64,000 bases of DNA from assembly GCF_039530285.1 (NCBI RefSeq), contig NZ_BAAAOK010000005.1:62001-126000 (forward strand). Reading direction: 5' to 3'. A model generated the notes under the pieces. It saw only the letters and a program-made list of their open reading frames with translations. It made no database searches and was not told the origin of the DNA. Positions 9,389-18,246 of this stretch are shown one piece after another (the stretch's first letter is position 1; each line of letters opens with the position of its first letter). Both the position numbers and the translations under genes were made by a program. Origin of the DNA: Actinomadura_C alba. Its GTDB lineage: Bacteria; Actinomycetota; Actinomycetes; Streptosporangiales; Streptosporangiaceae.

Positions 9389-9710
9389 TGGTTGCGGATC
9401 CCCTTCTCCTTGTCGGCCATGCCGTAGCTGCGGGACAGCACGGTCCGGCCCCGGTGCGACAGCAGCACCACGCCGGAGAATTTGTCCTGCGCGGCCAGCT
9501 TCGCCACGTACCGGTCGTAGGCTCCGCCGGGCCGGGTGTCCGGCGGGATCCGGTCGAGCCCGGACGGCTCGGGCGCCGCGGGGGCGGTGCCGGCATGGCC
9601 GAGCTGGGCGCCCACCAGCGGCGCGCCGGCCGCCACCACGCCGGCGGCCGCCAACCCGCCCACCCGACCAGCCGCCGCCGGTGGATACCACGTACCGAAT
9701 TCGAGTCCAT
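9389..9710 (-). pseudogene. Serine hydrolase (beta-lactamase-like), 5' fragment
   Basis: ATG at 9710, preceded by aaagga, starts MDSNSVRGIHRRRL. After one frame change it continues as GRVGGLAAAGVVAAGAPLVG (signal peptide) and then GAYDRYVAKLAAQDKFSGVV, LLSHRGRTVLSRSYGMADKE. That is the typical N-terminus of secreted beta-lactamase/esterase-type serine hydrolases. It ends before the SxxK motif and runs into the D,D-carboxypeptidase tail, so it is a chimeric junction. Confidence 0.6.
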
Positions 9711-10004
9711 GATCACGGTCCTTTCCTGATCGACAAACCGACCGTTGCAGGACCCGACGCCGGTGCCGCCGGGCCGCCCTGACGGGCTGGCGCTGACAGT
9801 GATGCTTTGTGGTCCATGCCTCCACTGAAGACGGGAGACTGTTGCGGTGGCGTATGCGTTTTTCGATACGCCCGCGATACACCGAATCCCCAGGCACCAA
9901 GGAACTGGCGCAAGCGGGCAGTGCGATGGTCCCGCCGCTGGTGATCGCGACAGCCCGGCTATTGCAGGTGCTGGACGACTCGTCCGTGAAATGATCATCC
10001 AGAC

Positions 10005-10145
10005 CGAGCAACTCTTCGCGCTCGGCGTCCCGAAGACCGGATCTACATCGACCGCGGCTTCTCCGGCACCACCCGCCGCAACCGCAGCGGCCTGGACCAA
10101 GCCCTCGCGGCGGTGTGGGACGGGACCTTGCGACCCTCTCTACCC
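10005..10145 (+). pseudogene. Serine recombinase (resolvase) N-terminal fragment
   Basis: Allowing one frame change, the plus strand reads EQLFALGVP then DRIYIDRGFSGTTRRNRSGL and DQALAAVWDGT. This is the resolvase/invertase catalytic-domain stretch (…YxDxGxSGxxxxRPGLxxAL…). The nucleophile-bearing N-terminus and the DNA-binding C-terminus are absent. The rest of 9711-10349 shows only a possible resolvase scrap near 10220 and nothing else recognisable. Confidence 0.5.
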
Positions 10146-10349
10146 TTCCCGGCGGGCACGCCGATGCACGATGCTGCCTCCTTCACCACTGCGGGGTGAG
10201 CAACGCCCGCGCTGGGTGACCCGGATCTCCACGAGAAGATCTCCTGGGGCTACATCAACCCGCGGCCCCTAATGACTCTTTGGGAGGCCGGCCCGTCCGG
10301 CAGAATCCCGGCCTGAACAGCCGCTGGCACGTCGCGATGGCGCGGACGA

Positions 10350-11645
10350 TTAGCCGGCTTTGCCGCGGGCGATGTAGACGTTCATGTCGGTGAAGTCGAG
10401 GGTGACGTTGTAGGGCTTGTAGAAGGGGTGGAAGAAGGCGGCCAGCACGTCGAACCCGTTGGGGGCAGGCGACCGGCTTGGGTTCGCCATGCAGTAGACC
10501 TCCTTGGCGGCGGCGTCGCCGAGGCGGATCTCCTTCGGGTAGCAGGGGTAGGCGACGGTTGGGTGGCTGTGGGCAAAAGTCTCCAATGGGCGGTCGTAGT
10601 CGGTGCGGATCCGCAACTGCTTGGACGTTTCCTCGGACATGACCGCGGCGCTCTCGGTGGTTCCGCCGATGGACAAGCCCACCACCCGTGTGCCGGAGCC
10701 GGCGACGCTGCCCCTGCTGTGAAGCATGTGCTCACGGGCCAGCCACAGCGGCAGGGGCTTTGCGCCCGCCCGTTCGGCGTCGGCGCGTGCCTTGCTGGCC
10801 GTTTCAGGGGTGCGGCGGCGCAGGATCAGCGACCGGGCCGCGTAGTCAAAGGTGGTCAGCAAGTGGTAGAAGACCCACGTGCCGATGATGCCGTCGTTCG
10901 GCCCCCCGGGCGAAACTTGGTCCGACTCCGACCACTCCACGGGGATGTTGCGCAGTTCGATGCCGCCCAGCTTGAAGGACTCCAGCACCCCGAAGTACTG
11001 CCATGCGGTGCCGTCTAGGTACTCGATCTGTTGCTTGGCCACGGGGCTCAGCCCGGCTTCCTTGGCTACTTCTGCGGACATGCCCAGCCACGGGGCGCCG
11101 GTGTAGGGCATGAAGCGCTTCGGCGGTCCGCCGTTGACCGAGGCCTCTACCAGCGGTGACGGGTCCATCTGCTGCCATGGCACCCGCCCGATGTCGCCGT
11201 GAATCTGATACGGCTCGCCGCGGACTGCCCCGAACCATTTGGCGAAGACCTCCCTGCCGGCCGCTAGCCAGCATGGTACGGAGAGGGAGAATTTGTCCTG
11301 CCGGATGTAGCAGTCGGCCAGGAACCGGTTGGCGTCCTTGTCGTCGGGCGCCAGTTCGAGGGCCATCTTGAGATACTTCTCAGCCTCGGCGAACTTGTTG
11401 CCCAGTAGCCCGACATAGCCGCGCTGGCGGGCTGCGTGCACGTTCTTGGGGTCTTTTTTCAGTATCTCCTCGTAGGCGCGGCCGGCCTGCTCGAACTTCC
11501 CGGCCTTGAACAACGCGTCCGCGTCACCGCTGCCGGCTTGCGCCGTGGCCGCCCCGCCCAGCAGCGGCGCGGTCGCGGCGGCACCGGCCACCACGGCGGC
11601 GCCCCGGAGCAGCGAACGCCGGTCCCATTCTCCGTCATCAGCCAC
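10350..11645 (-). CDS. Tat-exported TPR protein with a degenerate retropepsin-like domain
   Basis: GTG at 11645 follows aaaggagaa at good spacing and gives 431 residues. DRRSLLRG (residues 8-15) plus an Ala-rich stretch is a twin-arginine signal. Residues ~40-120 form TPR-like helix pairs (ALFKAGKFEQAGRAYEEILK, NKFAEAEKYLKMALELAPDD). Residues ~160-280 have the outline of a retropepsin-like aspartic protease (PLVEASVNGG…, NDGIIGTWVF…TFDYAARSLILRR). The catalytic D-T-G-A triad reads Y-T-G-A at 181-184, so the aspartate is missing. It is probably a non-catalytic binding protein in the cell envelope. It is a single gene with debris downstream. Confidence 0.65.
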   Translation of the reverse strand: MADDGEWDRRSLLRGAAVVAGAAATAPLLGGAATAQAGSGDADALFKAGKFEQAGRAYEEILKKDPKNVHAARQRGYVGLLGNKFAEAEKYLKMALELAPDDKDANRFLADCYIRQDKFSLSVPCWLAAGREVFAKWFGAVRGEPYQIHGDIGRVPWQQMDPSPLVEASVNGGPPKRFMPYTGAPWLGMSAEVAKEAGLSPVAKQQIEYLDGTAWQYFGVLESFKLGGIELRNIPVEWSESDQVSPGGPNDGIIGTWVFYHLLTTFDYAARSLILRRRTPETASKARADAERAGAKPLPLWLAREHMLHSRGSVAGSGTRVVGLSIGGTTESAAVMSEETSKQLRIRTDYDRPLETFAHSHPTVAYPCYPKEIRLGDAAAKEVYCMANPSRSPAPNGFDVLAAFFHPFYKPYNVTLDFTDMNVYIARGKAG

Positions 11646-11775
11646 GGCCTTCTCCTTTCGTGATCACCTTCCGCCGCAACTTTCTATCCAGCGGACGGTC
11701 ACAGCACGGTGCCCAAAGCTGTGACCCGGCTGTGACCCGGGTCTGCAGCCAGAGTCGGGTGGTGCGGACTCCGCG

Positions 11776-12483
11776 ATGACCTCCGAAGCCGGGGGAGTTG
11801 ACACCTTGAGTACTCGGCAGGCCAGCGCGACCGGGATACCCAATCAGGCCACCGAGGTGCACCGCTGGTCGCGGGCCATGCGGGATCGCCCGCACATGCA
11901 GGGCGACATCCATGAGGTGGAGAGCAAGTCGCACAGTGTCATGGTCTACGCGAGCGCGATCGTGCCGGGACTGCTCCAGACCGCCGAATACGCCCGCCGT
12001 GTCTTCGCCTTCTTCGCCCCAGGCGGCACCGACACCGACCTGTCGGCCGCCGTGGCTGGGCGGCTGGACCGACAGCTCGCGCTCTTCGACCAGGCCCGCC
12101 GCTTCGAGTTCCTGATCACCGAGGCTGCGCTGCGCTGGCGGCCTGGGCCGGCACAGCTCCTGCTGGCGCAGCTCGACCGGATCGCTTCAATGGCGACGCT
12201 CGACAACGTGACGATCGGGCTGCTCCCCCACGCCACTGAGGCCGTCACCTATGTACCGCATGGTTTCGTCTTGTTCGACCTCCGCGACGACTCGCGGGCA
12301 CGCCGCGGCGAGACCATCGCGATGGTCGAGACTGTGCACGCCAATCTCACCGTCAACGATCCCGAGAGCGTCGCGCGGTACCGCCGCAAATGGTGCCTGC
12401 TGAGAGAGGCAGCCCGGTACGACGACGGTGCCCGCCTTTTGCTCGCCGCGCTCACCGCCGAGCTGAGAGCGGGGGGACGATGA
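11776..12483 (+). CDS. DUF5753-domain protein without the usual helix-turn-helix
   Basis: The 235-residue product matches the DUF5753 effector domain of actinobacterial XRE-type regulators: ASAIVPGLLQTAEYARRVFA, RQALFDQ-type helices, a YVPHGFVLFDL strand and SVARYRRKWCLLREAA. These regulators normally begin with an XRE helix-turn-helix of about 70 residues and are paired with a DUF397 gene downstream on the same strand. Here the first ~40 residues are unrelated and no HTH is visible. The nearest DUF397 gene (12537-12779) is on the opposite strand. The 5' part may have been replaced. Confidence 0.7.
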   Translation: MTSEAGGVDTLSTRQASATGIPNQATEVHRWSRAMRDRPHMQGDIHEVESKSHSVMVYASAIVPGLLQTAEYARRVFAFFAPGGTDTDLSAAVAGRLDRQLALFDQARRFEFLITEAALRWRPGPAQLLLAQLDRIASMATLDNVTIGLLPHATEAVTYVPHGFVLFDLRDDSRARRGETIAMVETVHANLTVNDPESVARYRRKWCLLREAARYDDGARLLLAALTAELRAGGR

Positions 12484-12536
12484 CGGCGACCGCCATGGGC
12501 GCGCGGGGGCCGGCCGGCTCCCGCGCGCCCACGCCA

Positions 12537-12779
12537 TTAGGCCGAGCCGGTCCGCGCCAGCGCGAACCGCGCGGCGAGCTGGGCGTACTGGCCGATGAGA
12601 CCGCGCAGCCACGCACCCCGCCCGTTCCGCACCCGCCGGCGGAAGTCTGCGTACTCCTTCCGGCTGAAGACGAGCCCGGGCTGGTACGGGTTCTTGGAAT
12701 CCCTGATGACGACGGCCCCTGCGACCCGCTCGACGATGACGCAGCCGCCGCCGTCGCACCGGAAATCGAACTCCGGCAT
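12537..12779 (-). CDS. DUF397-domain small protein
   Basis: ATG at 12779 is preceded by gcgagga (6-base spacing) and gives 80 residues. The segment GAVVIRDSKNPYQPGLVFSR followed by the end of KEYADFRRRV is the DUF397 core (…VxVRDSKxPxGPxLxFxxxEWxAFxxxV). These small proteins act with XRE/DUF5753 regulators in developmental control of actinomycetes. The N-terminus MPEFDFRCDGGGCVIVER has two Cys that could matter. It faces the DUF5753 gene convergently, not in the usual co-directional pair. Confidence 0.75.
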   Translation of the reverse strand: MPEFDFRCDGGGCVIVERVAGAVVIRDSKNPYQPGLVFSRKEYADFRRRVRNGRGAWLRGLIGQYAQLAARFALARTGSA

Positions 12780-12976
12780 CTCGCTGTTCCTCGCACTGCA
12801 CTCTTCCCTTCTCTGAGGTTTCGCGCCTTTTGCGCTGCCACCAGATTCGGACGCCTGCCTCCGCTGTGAATCCGCCGCCGATCCGCCCCTGGTCCGCTTT
12901 CGGTCCGTTCTCCCTCCGCCATCAGATCCGCCATCGATCCATTGCGCGTACGCACTCGAAGCGTGAGGAGGCAGTG

Positions 12977-13039
12977 ATGAAGTACCAAGTTCTCGGCCCT
13001 GTCGCAGCCCTGCTGGACGAGTCGAGCGTTCATATCTGA
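12977..13039 (+). pseudogene. SARP/BTAD-type regulator, first ~18 codons
   Basis: A strong site (gaggagg) precedes ATG at 12977. MKYQVLGPVAALLDESSV resembles the first beta-strand of AfsR/SARP regulators (M-x-[FY]-x-[VIL]-LGP). A stop follows after 20 codons. It is a truncated 5' end with its ribosome site still in place. Confidence 0.45.
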
Positions 13040-13126
13040 TCTGGAGCCGGAAGGCTTTGAAGAGCTGAAAGCCCCAGGTCACGACCGGTGGCCGAGTTCC
13101 CGGCACCTGCACGATGCCAACACGGC

Positions 13127-14110
13127 CTACCGGTCTCCGCGGTGCCCGCTGCGGTCGAGCAGCAGGCCCACCTCGGGGCTGGGTAGCCAGGCGTCCTCGG
13201 GCAGGTCGAGCCAGTTCCCGGCGGCGCTGAGGTCGCCGACCGCTTCCCGCAGTGCCGCCAGGCCGGGATGGTGCAGGTCCTTGCGCCAGATCATGCTCCA
13301 CGGGTACATCGCGACCGGTTGCACGAGTGGCCGGACGACCGCGCCTGGTACGTCCGGTTGGCTGCTGATGGTCAGGATCGGCAGATCCCACTGCTGAATG
13401 TGGTAAGCGAGTTCGTCGATGCCCCGCACGTTGGGCCGGGGCGGGGCCGGTGTCGTGTCGGTGTCGGCGAAAAGCTGCAACATGGCCTGCTCCCACTGAG
13501 CGGAGGCGTGGTCACCGCATTGCCAGCAGGCGTCGGTCTCGCGCAGTGCGGCCAGCGGTACCTCGGTGTGCGCGGCCAGTGGGTGGCTTTCGGGCAGCAG
13601 AACAGAGATCCGTTCGTACCGGATCAGTTGGCGCTCCAGGCCTTGTGGCGGCTCGCCGGTAATGCCGTGCCAGCGGCCGAACGTGACGTCGAGCCGATGG
13701 CCGGTCAACAGCGGCAGGGAGGCGTCCAACCCACCGTGGAACCTGGCGAAGAACTCGTACCCGTCGGCGCGGGCCCGGGCCGCGGCGAGTACCAGCGCGG
13801 GGGTGAGCCGCTGGCCGACCACGTCGACCAGCAGTGACCGCCCCTCGCCGCGCAGTTCGCGCAGCGTTTCGTCGTGCAGGGCGAGGATCTGCCGGGCGCG
13901 GACCAGCAGGCGCCGGCCGGCCGACGTGAGCACCACCCGGCGGCTGGTGCGGTCGAACAGCCGCGTGCCGGCGCGGTCCTCCAGCTTGCGCACGTCGCGG
14001 CTGACCGCCTGCTGGGCTACGAACAGCCGTTCGGCGGCCCGGCTGAAGTGCAGCTCTTCGGCGACGGCGACGAAGTGCCGCAGCAGGCGCAGATCCAGAT
14101 CTCCGGTCAC
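13127..14110 (-). CDS. LysR-family transcriptional regulator
   Basis: The 327-residue protein has a winged HTH at residues 5-65 (LRLLRHFVAVAEELHFSRAA, ERLFVAQQAVSRDVRKLEDR) and a periplasmic-binding-like effector domain after residue ~95. It is transcribed away from the GyrI-like gene at 14241. A perfect LysR-type palindrome lies between them (14127-14149), so it most likely controls itself and the divergent genes. The inducer is unknown. Confidence 0.9.
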   Translation of the reverse strand: MTGDLDLRLLRHFVAVAEELHFSRAAERLFVAQQAVSRDVRKLEDRAGTRLFDRTSRRVVLTSAGRRLLVRARQILALHDETLRELRGEGRSLLVDVVGQRLTPALVLAAARARADGYEFFARFHGGLDASLPLLTGHRLDVTFGRWHGITGEPPQGLERQLIRYERISVLLPESHPLAAHTEVPLAALRETDACWQCGDHASAQWEQAMLQLFADTDTTPAPPRPNVRGIDELAYHIQQWDLPILTISSQPDVPGAVVRPLVQPVAMYPWSMIWRKDLHHPGLAALREAVGDLSAAGNWLDLPEDAWLPSPEVGLLLDRSGHRGDR

Positions 14111-14126
14111 CCCTCCTGTCTACCGG

Positions 14127-14149
14127 ATCTACACACCTGCTGTGTAGAT
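14127..14149. promoter_or_regulatory. LysR-type operator in a divergent promoter
   Basis: ATCTACACA and TGTGTAGAT form perfect 9-bp arms separated by CCTGC. It lies 17 bases upstream of the lysR start and about 90 bases upstream of the divergent GyrI-like gene. This is the T-N11-A style symmetry bound by LysR proteins. Confidence 0.8.
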
Positions 14150-14240
14150 CACATGGAGATGGGTGTTGGACCTCGACCGGCCCTGGCCGCCACGATCGAT
14201 TCATGTACGACGACGCCACGTCACGAGGAGGGTGACCGCC

Positions 14241-14717
14241 ATGACCACCATCGAAGTCGAGCAGCGCGAGCCGCAGCCGGTGCTGAGCATCCGGCAGACG
14301 GTACCGATCGTGGAGCTGACCCAGGCGCAGGGAGCGAGCCTGTACGAGCTGTGGCGGCTCCTGCACGATCGCGGGGTCGCGCCCACCGGCCCACCCTTCG
14401 TCCGATACCACGCGTTCGGTGACGTCGAGACCGACGTCGAGACAGGCGTACCTGTCGGGGACGCTGTCGCCGGCGCGGGCCGGATCTCCCAGGGCGAGCT
14501 GCCTGGTGGTCGGGCCGTCACGACCGTGCACCTCGGCGCGCACGACCGCTTGGGCGACGCCTACGACCGGATCCAGGAATGGCTGGCGACGCACGGGCGG
14601 CCAGCCGGTCCCGCCTGGGAGGTCTACGAATGGATCGACCTGACCCGCGAGCCGGACCTGTCGAGCTGGCCGGCACCGGCCGATTGGCGGACCCAACTCC
14701 TCCAACCGGTCGCATGA
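14241..14717 (+). CDS. GyrI-like / effector-binding small protein
   Basis: ATG at 14241 follows gaggagg with correct spacing and gives 158 residues. The layout fits a GyrI-like effector-binding (SOUL-fold) domain: an MTTIEVEQREPQPVLSIRQT start, a PPFVRYHAFGD strand, GRAVTTVHLGAHDRLGDAYD, and an ending WEVYEWIDLTREPD. Stand-alone GyrI-like proteins bind small hydrophobic molecules or protect gyrase. Its stop overlaps the next gene's ATG (ATGA), so the two are translationally coupled, and the LysR palindrome is upstream. Confidence 0.75.
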   Translation: MTTIEVEQREPQPVLSIRQTVPIVELTQAQGASLYELWRLLHDRGVAPTGPPFVRYHAFGDVETDVETGVPVGDAVAGAGRISQGELPGGRAVTTVHLGAHDRLGDAYDRIQEWLATHGRPAGPAWEVYEWIDLTREPDLSSWPAPADWRTQLLQPVA

Positions 14718-15418
14718 CCGGGTCGCAGCTCACCGCCGCCCGGTTCGCAGAGCGGATCGAAGCGCTCCGCGTGCCGACCGGTAGGGACCGGGTACGGATG
14801 AGGGAGGTGTTCGCCCTCGCCAGGGAGTTCATCGACCTGCCCGGCACGGAAATCGACAAGCTGCTGGACAGCGACGTCCATGAGGTACGCATCGGTGCGC
14901 TCAGCGTCATGGGCAAACAGGCCGTCCGCAAGAACACCCCGGAGGATATCCGCGCGGAACTGTTCGCGTTGTACCTGCGCCGCACCGACCGCATCAACAC
15001 CTGGGACCTGGTCGACGTCAGCGCGCACCACGTGGTCGGCGGTTACCTACGGGACAAGCCCCGTGACGTCCTCTACCGGCTGGCGCGTTCCGCGCACTGG
15101 TGGGAACGCCGCATCGCGATGTTGGCCACGTTGGCGTTCGTGCGTGGCGGTGACCTCGATGACACGTTCGCCCTCGCCGGGCTCCTGGTCGCCGATACCC
15201 ACGAACGGGTGCAGACGGTGGTCGGCGGGATGTTGCGCGAGGCGGGCAAGCACGACCGCGACCGGCTGCTGGCCTTCCTCGACCGGCACGCCGCCACCGC
15301 GCCGCGCGTGCTGCTGCGGTACGCGATCGAGCACCTCGACCCGGAGCAGCGAGCACACTACCTCGACCGTCATCACTACGAGCCCTACACAGCGGGCTCC
15401 GGCCGGATCGGAAGGTGA
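14714..15418 (+). CDS. DNA alkylation repair protein (AlkD-like HEAT)
   Basis: The ATG overlaps the previous stop by ATGA. The 234 residues are all helical HEAT-like repeats. NTWDLVDVSAHHVVGGYLRD followed by ARSAHWWERRIAMLATLAFV matches the AlkD/DUF-type DNA-alkylation-repair family (…NWDLVDxSAxxIxG…WxRRxAmxxt…). AlkD enzymes excise bulky or cationic N-alkyl bases without base flipping. Coupling to a GyrI-like protein under a LysR regulator suggests a small response to a DNA-acting compound; that is inference. Confidence 0.8.
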   Translation: MTGSQLTAARFAERIEALRVPTGRDRVRMREVFALAREFIDLPGTEIDKLLDSDVHEVRIGALSVMGKQAVRKNTPEDIRAELFALYLRRTDRINTWDLVDVSAHHVVGGYLRDKPRDVLYRLARSAHWWERRIAMLATLAFVRGGDLDDTFALAGLLVADTHERVQTVVGGMLREAGKHDRDRLLAFLDRHAATAPRVLLRYAIEHLDPEQRAHYLDRHHYEPYTAGSGRIGR

Positions 15419-15424
15419 TCACCA

Positions 15425-15613
15425 GTGGACGCGACCCAGTGGTACGGAATTGTCAGCCGCCGGCCCCTCGCGGAGGACGACACGGCAGTCGACAACACCA
15501 CCGCAACCACCCTGTGTGCGCCCGCCGACCTGGCCGGTCCCGCGGTGGTGTATCTGAAAAACGTCGGCCTACCGGACGATGTGAACCGCCGGCCCCTCCG
15601 ACTGGCCGGGTGA
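15425..15613 (+). CDS. Possible 62-codon ORF, unknown
   Basis: GTG at 15425, seven bases after the alkD-like stop, opens 62 codons (start MDATQWYGIVSRRPLAEDDT, end LPDDVNRRPLRLAG) and closes just before the EamA gene. The preceding bases gaaggtgatcacca give a weak ribosome site. I do not recognise it. It could be a scrap of a larger gene or filler between two genes. Confidence 0.3.
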   Translation: MDATQWYGIVSRRPLAEDDTAVDNTTATTLCAPADLAGPAVVYLKNVGLPDDVNRRPLRLAG

Positions 15614-15620
15614 CCCCGAA

Positions 15621-16472
15621 ATGCTGGCCGTCCTGCTGGCCCTGGGTGCCAGCCTCGGCTGGGGAGTCTCCGACTTCCTCGGCGGGCTGAAGGCACGCTC
15701 GGCACCGCTGCTGTCGGTTCTGTTGGTCTCGCAAGCCACAGCGCTGGTCGTGGTGGCCGTGCTCGTCGCGGCGCGTGGCGTTGGCCCGCCGAACGGCACC
15801 TACCTGCTCTGGGCCGCCGCCGCCGGAGCCGGGGAGGCGGTGGCGATCGCCGCCCTGTACCGGGGACTGTCGGTGGGAACCATGAGCGTCGTCGCACCGG
15901 TCGCCGCGACCGCGCCCGTGGTGCCGGTGGCGGCCGGACTGGTGCTCGGGCAGGTGCCGGGCCTCTCGCAGAGCATCGGCCTCGGTCTCGCGCTCGTCGG
16001 GCTGGTGATCACCTCGTGCCAGCCCCGGTCAGGTGGCGCGGACACCGCCCGCCTCGGCCCGAGTATCTGCTACGGACTGCTGGCCGCGCTCGGGTTCGGT
16101 GCGTTCTTCATCGCCCTGGACCGGGCCAGCGAGGACGACATCCGCTGGGCGTTGCTCACCGCCCGGCTCACCTCGGTGGCGGCAATCACGACCATCATGG
16201 TCATCAGGACCGCGCGAGGTAACCGACTCGCGGTCCGCCGCGCCGACCTACCGACGATCGCACTGGTCGGCGTGCTCATCGTCACCGCCGACTCGCTGTA
16301 CGCCCTGGCGACCACGCGCGGTCTGGTCGGCATCGTCGCCGTTGTAGGCTCCCTGCACACCGTCGTCACAATGGCCCTCGCGAGGATCTGGCTGGACGAG
16401 CGGCTGGCCCGGATCCAACAAGTCGGCATCGCGACATCGTTGTGCGGCGTCCTCGCTCTTGCGGCGACCTGA
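15621..16472 (+). CDS. EamA/DMT-family transporter
   Basis: The 283-residue, very hydrophobic protein has about ten predicted membrane segments in two EamA halves. The first starts MLAVLLALGASLGWGVSDFL and ends near VGLVITSCQP; the second starts near SICYGLLAALGFGAFFIALD. The family exports small metabolites, amino acids or drugs by antiport. It follows the LysR-controlled genes on the same strand, so it may be the efflux part of that unit, though a 200-base gap intervenes. Confidence 0.85.
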   Translation: MLAVLLALGASLGWGVSDFLGGLKARSAPLLSVLLVSQATALVVVAVLVAARGVGPPNGTYLLWAAAAGAGEAVAIAALYRGLSVGTMSVVAPVAATAPVVPVAAGLVLGQVPGLSQSIGLGLALVGLVITSCQPRSGGADTARLGPSICYGLLAALGFGAFFIALDRASEDDIRWALLTARLTSVAAITTIMVIRTARGNRLAVRRADLPTIALVGVLIVTADSLYALATTRGLVGIVAVVGSLHTVVTMALARIWLDERLARIQQVGIATSLCGVLALAAT

Positions 16473-16766
16473 CCGCCCCTGCACCTGACCGAGTAGCCGA
16501 AGGCGTCTCGCCCCCGGCGCGCACAGTTCCGGACGTGACAGTCTCCCAGGTGCCGGCACGCGTCGCGTGAGCGCTCTGACGCGTCCAGACAGGTTGAGGG
16601 CGCGACCTCATCCAGAGCACACCTGACCGCGCGCCGCCCTGCAGCGGGCCGACAGAGTGGGTCAGCATCGTCCCTCACGGAGTTCGCATGGCAAGCGTCT
16701 GAGCGGGGTACGGAGGGCCGCACCGCTCGGCCGTATCATTGAGGACCGCACCGCGAGGAGGATGGG

Positions 16767-17993
16767 GTGGAATCGGCGCTGCCGTGGGTGTTCAACCGGC
16801 TTGAGCCGCCCTACCTGGAGGACCCGTACCCGTTGTACGCGCGCGCCCGCCGCGAGGCGCCGGTGCTCTACAGCCCGGAGTTCGGGCTCTGGTTCGTCAC
16901 CCGCTACGACGACGTATGGGCCGTGCTGAAGGATACGGCGCGTTTCTCCTCGCGCTTCCTGATGCGTACGCCCGCCGATGCGCCGCCGGCGGTCCGCGAG
17001 GTGTTGCAGGAGGCGTACCCCGAGCTGCCGATGCTGGTCAACGACGACCCGCCGAGCCATACGCGGACGCGCAGTCTGGTGAGCCGTGCGTTCGCGCCGC
17101 GGCTGGTGGCCGCGCTCGAGCCGAGCGTTCGAGCGATCGTCACGCGGCTTATGGACGGCTTCGCTCCCGACGGCGGCGTCGACCTGATCGCCGAGCTGGC
17201 CTACCCGGTGCCGATCGAGATCATCTGTACGCTGATCGGCCTACCCGTCGAAGCGCGCGACAAGCTCAAAATCTGGACCGATGACTTGGTGACGCTCGGG
17301 GCGCCCGGCACCGACGGCGACCGACAGCTCGCGTGTGCGCGCAGCTCGGTCGCGTTTCAGCGCTACCTAGAAGCGCAGATCGAGGCGCGCCGCAGCGCGC
17401 CGCGTGACGATCTGCTGTCCGCGCTGATCAAGGCGCACGCCGACGGCGAGCAGCCGCTGGACGTCGCCGAGCTCGTCAACCTGCTGATCGTCCTGATCTT
17501 CGCGGGCCATGAGACCACGACCAATCTGATCGGGAACCTCCTGGTGCTGCTGCTCGCGCGCCCGGAGATACTGCGGGCCTTCCGGGACGACCCGACCCTG
17601 ACCGACGATGTGATCACCGAAGGTCTGCGGATGGACGCGCCAGTGCAAGGCATGTTCCGCACGACGACCGAGGAGGTTGCGCTCGGCGGGGCACGCATAC
17701 CAGCGGGGGCGCAGGTGATGGTGCTGTTCGGTTCGGCCAACCGCGACGAGGCCGTCTTTTCCGACCCCGACCAATTCGACCCAGCCCGCAGCAACAACCA
17801 CCGGCACCTCAGCTTCGGCCGCGGCATTCACGCGTGTCTCGGCGCGTCGCTCGCCCGCCTGGAGGCCCGGATCGTTCTCGACACCGTGGCCGAGCGGCTC
17901 CCTAACCTGAAGCTGGACGCCAGTCGGCCGCCGACGTATGTCCCCAGCCTGATGCACCGCGGTCCACAGGCCCTCCACGTGGTCTGGTCCTGA
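16767..17993 (+). CDS. Cytochrome P450
   Basis: GTG at 16767 after gaggagg gives 408 residues, normal for a soluble bacterial P450. The I-helix oxygen motif AGHETT is at 246-251, the ExxR motif (EGLR) at 285-288, and the haem loop FGRGIHACLG at 350-359 with ligand Cys357. The N-terminal PYLEDPYPLYARARREAPV is also typical. It hydroxylates an unknown small molecule. No ferredoxin gene is adjacent and it appears to be transcribed alone. Bases 16473-16766 contain only its leader. Confidence 0.93.
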   Translation: MESALPWVFNRLEPPYLEDPYPLYARARREAPVLYSPEFGLWFVTRYDDVWAVLKDTARFSSRFLMRTPADAPPAVREVLQEAYPELPMLVNDDPPSHTRTRSLVSRAFAPRLVAALEPSVRAIVTRLMDGFAPDGGVDLIAELAYPVPIEIICTLIGLPVEARDKLKIWTDDLVTLGAPGTDGDRQLACARSSVAFQRYLEAQIEARRSAPRDDLLSALIKAHADGEQPLDVAELVNLLIVLIFAGHETTTNLIGNLLVLLLARPEILRAFRDDPTLTDDVITEGLRMDAPVQGMFRTTTEEVALGGARIPAGAQVMVLFGSANRDEAVFSDPDQFDPARSNNHRHLSFGRGIHACLGASLARLEARIVLDTVAERLPNLKLDASRPPTYVPSLMHRGPQALHVVWS

Positions 17994-18224
17994 TGCCCGC
18001 CGTCCATAAATGAGAACAAATACCGTGGCAGATTCGGCACTGCCGTGCGGCGTCCTATGACAACCTCGGAGAAACCCATGTGCGGCGATTGCGACGCCGC
18101 CCGTCCTTGACCTGCATGGATGAAATCTCGGCAGGCGCAGCGTTTGGAACGCTCACCCCAATCCGGACCACGTTCTGGGCACAAAGATGATCCGTGCCAG
18201 GGCAAGTCCGGCCGACTGACGCCC

Positions 18225-18246
18225 ATGGTTGCTCGATGGTTGCTCG
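18225..18246 (+). repeat. 11-base tandem direct repeat in a gene-poor stretch
   Basis: atggttgctcg occurs twice in succession. The surrounding 17994-18519 has visibly lower GC than its neighbours and no ORF that I can connect to a family. Confidence 0.6.
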
